This document shows, piece by piece, positions 58,901 through 64,000 of a stretch of 64,000 nt of DNA. Every line of letters starts with the position of its first letter. Position 1 is the stretch's first letter. Under the pieces are notes generated by a model. It was not told the DNA's origin and did no database searches. It saw only the letters and a list, made by a program, of their open reading frames with translations. The stretch is from NCBI GenBank assembly GCA_031213475.1, contig JARUPZ010000004.1, positions 4,411,169 to 4,475,168 on the forward strand, given 5' to 3'. The position numbers were made by a program, and so were the translations under genes. Source of the DNA: Nereocystis luetkeana (taxonomy: Eukaryota > Sar > Phaeophyceae > Laminariales > Laminariaceae).

Positions 58901-61900
58901 TAGTGTGGATGGTGGGTCCTGATTACTGTGATCCCCTTAAATATGATGAGAAAGTTGAGGGATTTCAATGAGAGTGGGAACGCTTTTGTGCGGTAAAATG
59001 GTTGTGAAAGGTTGTTGCGCGGGTAGTCGTGCCGAGCTTTACTGTAGTATGTGTTCGTCTTTTGTGTGTGTGGGGGGGAGGGGGGGGGGGGGGGTAATCG
59101 ACCTCATGCATGGCCGTAGTCGTATGACCATAGACCCTCGCATCCCTACAATGCCGGAGGGGGGGGGGGTGTCTCGATAGGAGAGATGTACTCGATCAAA
59201 ATGCATGGCCGTAGTCGTATGACCATAGACCCTCGCATCCCTACAATGCCGGGACGGACGGAGCATGTCGGGTTTTCACCGACCAGCCGGGGGGGGGGGG
59301 GGGGGGGGGAGAGTATTGTGTGTACTGCTGTTTGAGCGTGTGGGGGTGTGTGTCTACTCTTGTGGGTCAGTGCTTGATGTGTGTTCGTGCTGTGCGTGTT
59401 CGTGTGTATTTTTCGTCCCTTGCACTGAGTGTTTAGTGCGTGTTGGTACTATATATGTGCGTGCGCGTGTGTTAGAGAGGGGGAGGGGCAGAACGCTACT
59501 CCTAGCAAATATTCTATTTTCCCGTCCGTCTGTCGCTTGGGCTATATCCCTCCGCCTGCCCTTCGCCGTCCGTCTATTGGCTGACCTCCCTCCCCTGTGG
59601 TCTGGCCTCTTCAGATCAGCGCCCTCCGTGAGTGGATGGCGCAGTTGGGTCTAAGAGAGACGGTCAAGGTCGGGAACGCCGGAAAGTGGAAAACCGCCAC
59701 CCAGGCAAGCAAGTTGTATAGTTGGCGTTACGGCCTGTGTCGGGCTGTGGGTATGCCCCGAATGTTCCCACGAGATTGGAGGCTGTGATTACGTATCTGC
59801 TACCAGGTATATATATATATATATATATATATGTCTTGGTTCGGTTCCCGCAGCTGCCAGGTACTACTAGCCGCCACGCTCGCGGGGCAACGCATTCTCT
59901 TCTGTCTCGCGCGTGTCTCCACCGCCGTCTGTGTGACGCCACTACTGCAGTTGGCCCGGACTAAAAAAAAAAAACCTGGAAAAAACAAGTAGCAACAGCC
60001 TACTGTTCATACATATTCGCTATTTCCCTATTACATGTTTACTACTCCGAGACACGACGGTAGTACTAATATTAAACGCGACCGGATGCATGACAAAAAA
60101 AAGAACGTCTAAACCACGTTCAACGCCCACCCCCCCCCCCCCCCCCCATTGTTTCTTGAACTTCGCCTCGAGAACGCCAACCCGCATCTGAACACCCCTA
60201 GTTAACACCGCGCCCCCCGTTTTTGAGTTTTACTTCCCCTCCCGAAAGCAAACGCCAAACCGCATGGAACACCCCCCCCCATAAATAGCTTCGCCCTCTT
60301 TTTTACTTCCCTCCCGAGCGGGAAACGCCAACCTGCATCGAACACCCCCATCAACGTCGCGCCCTCTCTCTGTTGAGTTTCGCTTCCGGTCTAGCAAGCA
60401 AAATGCCAGGCCGCATGGAACACCTCGATATAAACACCTCGCCCTCTCTTTCTTGAACTTCGCTCTTCCCTTCCGAGAAGAAAACGCCAACCCATATGGA
60501 ACACCCCCAGCGACACCGCGCCCCTTCCTTCTTGATGGGTAGCTGTTTTTCTTCTGAGATGAAAAACGCCAACTCGCATCAGAACACGCCCCATTCAACG
60601 TCGCGCCTTCTCTTCCTCGTGTTTCGCTTTCCTTCTTCCGAGATGGAAAACGCCAACCCGCGTCAAAAACGCCCCCCCCCATTCCACGTCGCGCCCTCTC
60701 CTTTTTGTGTGTGTGTTTTTTTTTCCGTTTTCTCGTGGCTGGTGCATGCTGCGAATAAGGGTGCATGCGCCTTCATTTTTCCTCCTATTACGGGGGACCA
60801 TAGTAAATAGGACCCAATATTGTTAGTAAAAATAGCGAAATGTATAGGTTTTAGTGTCTACCGCAAGTCCTATTTAATATGGCCCCCCGTAGTAGAGGAC
60901 CTCCTCCTTGATCGACGTGTTACCCTTTTAGTGCTGCAGTCCCGTTTTGGGGAACAAACCAGTCAAATTCTGAGTAGTTTGTCCCCAAAACAAGACTGCG
61001 GTCCTAAAAGGGGTAGAAGGGTTGAGTGAATGTGTACGCTCAACCCGACGAGCAGCCTACACGGCCTACGAGGTCTGCACCCGCAAAATGTCGCAAAACT
61101 ATACGGTATGGGGTACCAGTTAGTTACATATAGTTCCTCAGACGCGTGCTACGATGCGGACGACACGTTCTGAGCCGAGATATGTTCCTCTTGACGAGAA
61201 TTCCCAACTGAGGAACCCAATCCTAACATCGCTGAAATACCGTTTTTTTTCTGTGTTGTGATGCTGAGGCGTTATGTTTTTTTCCATCGGGTTGCGATTC
61301 CGTTTCCTTCTCCTGAGGAAATGTTTTACTGTAGGCTAGCCGAAGAGCTTCTCGAGCCAGGAGCCTCAGTAAATACCCCTATAGTAATCGTAGCATGTAT
61401 CCTCGATTGAGAACTCGATCCAAGTCAGAGACATTGCCCCTTATGGCAAAAAAAAATAGGTGTCGAGCCTCAGAAAATATACTCCTACCGCATCGTAGCA
61501 TATACCCTCATTTGAGAGGCCTGATCAAGTCAGAAACACTGCCTCATAAAGGCAAAAAAAGTGTGAGAAGCCTCAGAAAATATACGCCTACAAGTATGGT
61601 AGCATACATCCTCGATTGAGAAGCGCGATCGAGTCAGAAATATTGCCTCATAAGGCAAAACGAAATGTGGGAGAGCCTCAGAAAAGAAACCCCTACCGTA
61701 GCATCTATCCTCAAGTAAGAAGCCCCGTCAGACAGAAGAACTGCCTCATCAGGCAAGAAAAGGGTGAAGAGTCTCAGAATGTAAACCCCTATATACCGGG
61801 AGCATGTATCCTCCCCTGACAGGCCCCAGCAAGTTCGAAACCTTGCCTCATAAACAAGGCAAGAAAAGGGTGAAAAGCCTCAGAAAATAAATCCCGTATA

Positions 61901-63028
61901 TATTACCTTGACGAATGTATCCTCAATTGGGAGCCCCATCAAGTCAGAAGCATCGATAAAAAAATGAAGGCACGTACCGTAGCGGGAAGGGGGGAGAAGA
62001 GCCTGCTATGTGACCCCGGATCTGAGTTACGAGTTGGAAGGAGAGAGAGAAGAAGATGTGCGAAGATAATGGATGGGATGAGAAAAAAAAAAAAAAAAAT
62101 GCCTCATAAGGCAAAAAAAAACGTGAGGAGCCTCAGAGAGTAAACCACTCCCGTAGCATCTGTCCCTTAGCAAGAAGCCGCATCAGACAGAAATATTGCC
62201 CGATAAGGTAAAAAGGTGTGAGGAGCCGCAGAACGTAAACCCCTATATACCGTAGCATGTATCCTCAATTGAGAAGCCCCATCAAGTCAGAAGCATTGCC
62301 TCATAAGGCAAAAAAAAAAAAAGGTAAGGAGCCTCAGAAAGTAAACCCTTATCGTAGCGTGTATCCTCCATTGAGAGTCCCCAATAAGGCAGACGTATTG
62401 CCTTAGAAGGCAAAAAAAAAAACGCTACCCCTATGGTGCAGCAGCAGTGCTACCGTGGGAGTCGTCTGCCACAAGCAGCTGTTGCAGATGGCTGTTGCGG
62501 GTGATAACGCTCAACCCCTCTTTTTCTCAGAGTCCGCTTTCCTCTCCCCTTATTCGCTTGTTGCAGATGATATACTGCGGAACTATAAGTAGTCCCTGAC
62601 ATCTTTTTTTTGTTCGTTTGGCTTTCCTTCCCGAGAGGAAAAAAACACACGCAAAAAAAAAAACAAGACGCATGAAACACACCGCCAGTAACGCCGAACC
62701 AAACATCAAGCAAACGACTCCCAGTAGGCGACGCCAACACACATCGAACACCCCCAGTAACAAAAACACACCGCCCCTCTCTGTTTCCTTTTGAACCCCC
62801 TTCTTTTTTTTCCCCCCATTTCTCCTCCTCCGTTCGCTTTTTCAGATGATAGCCTTGAGCCTGCTGTTGCTGCTAGAGCCCGGCGCGGTGGTAACCCTCC
62901 TCAACCCCGTTACCTTCATGCCGGTCGCCAAGGGTCTGCTGTACGTTTCGACCGTCCTGACCGTAACGTCGGGAAGCGGTTACCTTAAGGCCGCGTGGCC
63001 CACTCTCATGGGCCGCGACACCAAGTAG
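52632..63028 (+). CDS. pgsA: CDP-diacylglycerol--glycerol-3-phosphate 3-phosphatidyltransferase (PGP synthase, bacterial pgsA type)
   Basis: Transfers phosphatidate from CDP-diacylglycerol to glycerol-3-phosphate, giving phosphatidylglycerophosphate, the precursor of phosphatidylglycerol and cardiolipin; an integral membrane enzyme. Exons joined in phase 0: 52632-52901 (tentative), 53694-54128, 55684-55845, 58041-58133, 59615-59704, 62846-63028; 410 residues, or 275 if translation starts at the ATG at 53829. The CDP-alcohol phosphotransferase motif D-x2-D-G-x2-A-R-x8-G-x3-D-x3-D lies in exon 3: D263, D266, G267, A270, R271, G280, D284, D288. The next exons carry RELGISALREWMAQLG and GKWKTATQ, closely matching bacterial PgsA (REIIISALREWMAELG, GKVKTTAQ). 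The intron after residue 350 begins GC, not GT. The tentative first exon has a hydrophobic run, then AGAFFAP and a Ser/Ala-rich stretch, like a stramenopile plastid presequence. Introns hold MITEs and minisatellites. Exons from 53829 onward are near certain; the first exon is a guess. Confidence 0.93.
53330..53545 (+). repeat. Dispersed repeat family G
   Basis: Marked by CTTGGTGCAAGCAATGTC, GTCGGTGAAAxCCCGA, CTCCGTCCCGGC and GATGCGAGGxxxTATGxTCA. Other copies: 3175-3345, 8700-8900, 32795-32905 (plus); 4960-5040, 56440-56680, 59095-59290 (minus, the last with two about 50-bp units). Most copies end in or beside long poly-G/poly-C runs. No coding signal. Confidence 0.7.
53548..53645. repeat. 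22-bp minisatellite, about 4.5 units
   Basis: Repeats of CCGCCATCTGGA plus a C run, immediately upstream of the pyrimidine tract serving the acceptor at 53693 of the pgsA-type gene. Confidence 0.92.
54650..54990. repeat. GATCTAT-rich dispersed repeat with local tandem units
   Basis: Short GATCTATCTG-like units run from 54908 to 54985. Related sequence (ACCTGCA...CAGATC, TAGATCxTACAGAT) occurs near 21700-21800, 35480-35610 and 63610-64000. Confidence 0.55.
55795..56105 (+). pseudogene. Tandem decayed copies of the active-site exon end of the pgsA-type gene
   Basis: The last about 50 bases of the motif exon plus the first about 65 bases of the following intron occur three times in a row: 55795-55907 (functional copy, exon end at 55845), 55908-about 56028, and 56029-about 56105. 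In copy 2 the codon for the metal-binding Asp equivalent to D284 has become Gly, although the G-T of the donor is kept. In copy 3 the same Asp is Tyr, the FG before it is lost, and a TGA falls where the last Asp should be. The copies lie wholly in the intron, lack an acceptor and should not be translated in frame. Confidence 0.85.
57275..57383. mobile_element. MITE family A copy 15
   Basis: Near-perfect palindromic ends; in the pgsA-type gene intron 55846-58040. A useful uninterrupted reference for copy 16. Confidence 0.92.
57442..57538. mobile_element. Fold-back element family C
   Basis: Full hairpin with near-perfect arms (CAGTCCCGTTTTGGGGACAA), between two family A MITEs in a pgsA-type intron. 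Confidence 0.8.
57599..57714. mobile_element. MITE family A copy 16 with CCTGG insert
   Basis: Identical in layout to copy 15 except that the internal TA after AAAAACC reads TACCTGGTA at 57647-57655. Removing CCTGGTA restores the sister sequence exactly. Confidence 0.92.
57727..57792 (-). repeat. Copy 2 of the inverted pair
   Basis: Inverted counterpart of 52583-52643, inside a pgsA-type intron, with a small internal indel. Confidence 0.8.
58491..58599. mobile_element. MITE family A copy 17
   Basis: Good ends (right end CCCGTGACA); in the pgsA-type gene intron 58134-59614. Confidence 0.88.
60120..60720. repeat. About 95-bp minisatellite, about six to seven units
   Basis: Units share GAAAACGCCAACCCGCAT, GAACACCCCC and GCGCCCTCTCTTTxTTGA. 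A split remnant of the same array reappears at 62625-62790, so the array once spanned or was copied across the intron. A 178-codon minus frame over it is a repeat artefact. Confidence 0.85.
60786..60894. mobile_element. MITE family A copy 18
   Basis: Good ends (right GGCCCCCCGTAGTA); in the last pgsA-type intron, directly followed by a fold-back element. Confidence 0.87.
60921..61012. mobile_element. Fold-back element family C
   Basis: Full-length but with several mismatches (CAAGACTGCGGTCC in the right arm). Confidence 0.75.
61330..62430. repeat. About 100-bp minisatellite, about nine units, split by a SINE
   Basis: Each unit has ATCCTCxATTGAGA, AGTCAGAAxxATTGCCTCAT, AGGCAAAA and GAGCCTCAGAAA; TTGCCTCATAAGGCAA is near-palindromic. 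Interrupted by the family S3 copy at 61957-62099. All within the last pgsA-type intron. Confidence 0.88.
61957..62099 (+). mobile_element. Family S3 copy inserted in minisatellite
   Basis: Nearly identical to the 13.6-kb copy, with an 18-A tail. It splits a minisatellite unit between AGTCAGAAGCAT and TGCCTCATAAGGC. Confidence 0.85.
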
Positions 63029-64000
63029 TTCCCTCGGTATTGCCGGTTGGGTAGCGCCCGCTGCCCGCTATTGTGCCTGTGGAGAGGCGCTTGGCACAGA
63101 TGGGATCGACCGGCGTGGCAGGCCGCGGAGTGGTTGATGCCGGTTCGCCGCTATAATAGTACCGGTGTTTATTGGCTGGCGCATGTGATACCGGCGGTAT
63201 AGAGGGGCCGCTGCTGTGGTCGCGTCGGGGAGCGGCTGGCCTAGACAATGGTTGGCGTGGCCCTCTCTGGATTGGTACAGGGGTATATTTTGGTGCCTGG
63301 TGTCTTTCCTTCCTATTGGTCAAAAAAAAATTAACGGAACTTTTTTATTGGTGGGACGGAAATCCGGGGTCAAGGAAAGGACTGGACTGGACCGGACTGG
63401 ACGGGACTGATTTGTTTGGTTGGTTGGTTTGATCGACAGATATCCTATACGAGTATCTTGCGCTTTTTATCCGTGTGGGGGGGGGGGGCGCGGCGAGGGG
63501 GCAGAGGGCAGAGGGCAGATAGATGTTGTGTTACTGGCAGCCGGGAGGAAGAGTGAGCCCATAAAAGCATGCGCGGCCTTAGGCCTCTATATATAGAACT
63601 GTTTCTCACCTCCGACAGATCATCCACGTGTTGTCTACAGATCGTCTTCAGATCACCTACAGATCATCGATTGCCACAGTTCATGATCTAGACATATCAA
63701 GGCTGATTTTGTTCCTGATCTTTCATGGTATATATAGTATCGTACAGCTCATGTTGCTGGGTAGGAGCCGTGATGATCTTGCACGATCTACAGTATGAAG
63801 TTCCCTGGGTTGGATCTGTACCAGTAGGTGCTATGCAGATCCCGCACAAGCTCTCACAACGGCAGATGAGGAACTAGATCATTTAGATCATGATATATCT
63901 GTAGATGATCTGTCTGTCCGAGGTGTGAAAAAGTCCCCATTAGGTTGGCGCCTAGGGACTACAGTATGTACAGTTAGATCATGATCTATCTGTAGATGAT
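63029..64000. other. Downstream of the pgsA-type gene, no gene seen
   Basis: Contains a segment (GATGGGATxxxCCxGxGxxGG, TACCGG-rich) resembling 58660-58745, then the GATC-rich dispersed repeat. Confidence 0.6.

Noticed and set aside
60230-60766. 178-codon minus frame
   Set aside because: It follows the 95-bp minisatellite unit and has no splice or domain support; it lies in an intron.
61330-62430. CRISPR-like array of spaced repeats
   Set aside because: Units are imperfect and contiguous with no constant-length unique spacers, inside a eukaryotic intron: a minisatellite.

Overview
This window looks like eukaryotic nuclear DNA. Split reading frames join in phase at GT-AG borders (once GC-AG), introns run from about 0.3 to 3.1 kb, and a (TTAGGG)n tract, poly-A-tailed SINE-like repeats and many short inverted-repeat elements are present. 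CAG/CTG tracts, poly-G runs, intron-rich genes and a possible two-part plastid presequence suggest a stramenopile alga, perhaps a brown alga. That lineage is an inference, not a proof.

Layout: positions 1-29.9 kb are almost free of convincing genes and hold layered repeats. These are a TA-flanked MITE family, a fold-back family, tRNA-like and poly-A-tailed SINEs, a terminal-inverted-repeat element with an internal ORF, a 330-bp tandem duplication, about 1 kb of pure 4-bp microsatellite and an interstitial telomere tract. Four multi-exon genes then fill the right half: (1) minus, 34.41 to 29.96 kb, a probable single-pass membrane protein; (2) plus, 38.32 to 45.34 kb, a coiled-coil protein; (3) minus, 50.54 to 46.23 kb, a complete 282-residue TMEM70-like mitochondrial membrane protein; (4) plus, 52.63 (or 53.83) to 63.03 kb, a bacterial-type phosphatidylglycerophosphate synthase (pgsA type). 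Genes 2 and 3 converge; genes 3 and 4 diverge across about 2.1 kb.

The pgsA-type enzyme makes phosphatidylglycerophosphate, the precursor of phosphatidylglycerol and cardiolipin. TMEM70-family proteins act in the mitochondrial inner membrane in assembly of respiratory complexes. Both concern organelle membranes, but no shared regulation can be read here.

The most unusual signal is a 9-base palindrome, TACCWGGTA, with 24 exact copies in 64 kb (about 0.5 expected from base composition). In four repeat copies from two unrelated families, comparison with sister copies shows it as a clean 7-bp gain at a TA: five bases (CCWGG) plus a duplicated TA. This resembles an excision footprint or micro-insertion of a TA-targeting transposon. 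Also notable are decayed tandem copies of a pgsA exon carrying the active-site motif, inside its own intron, and a SINE sitting inside an intronic minisatellite.
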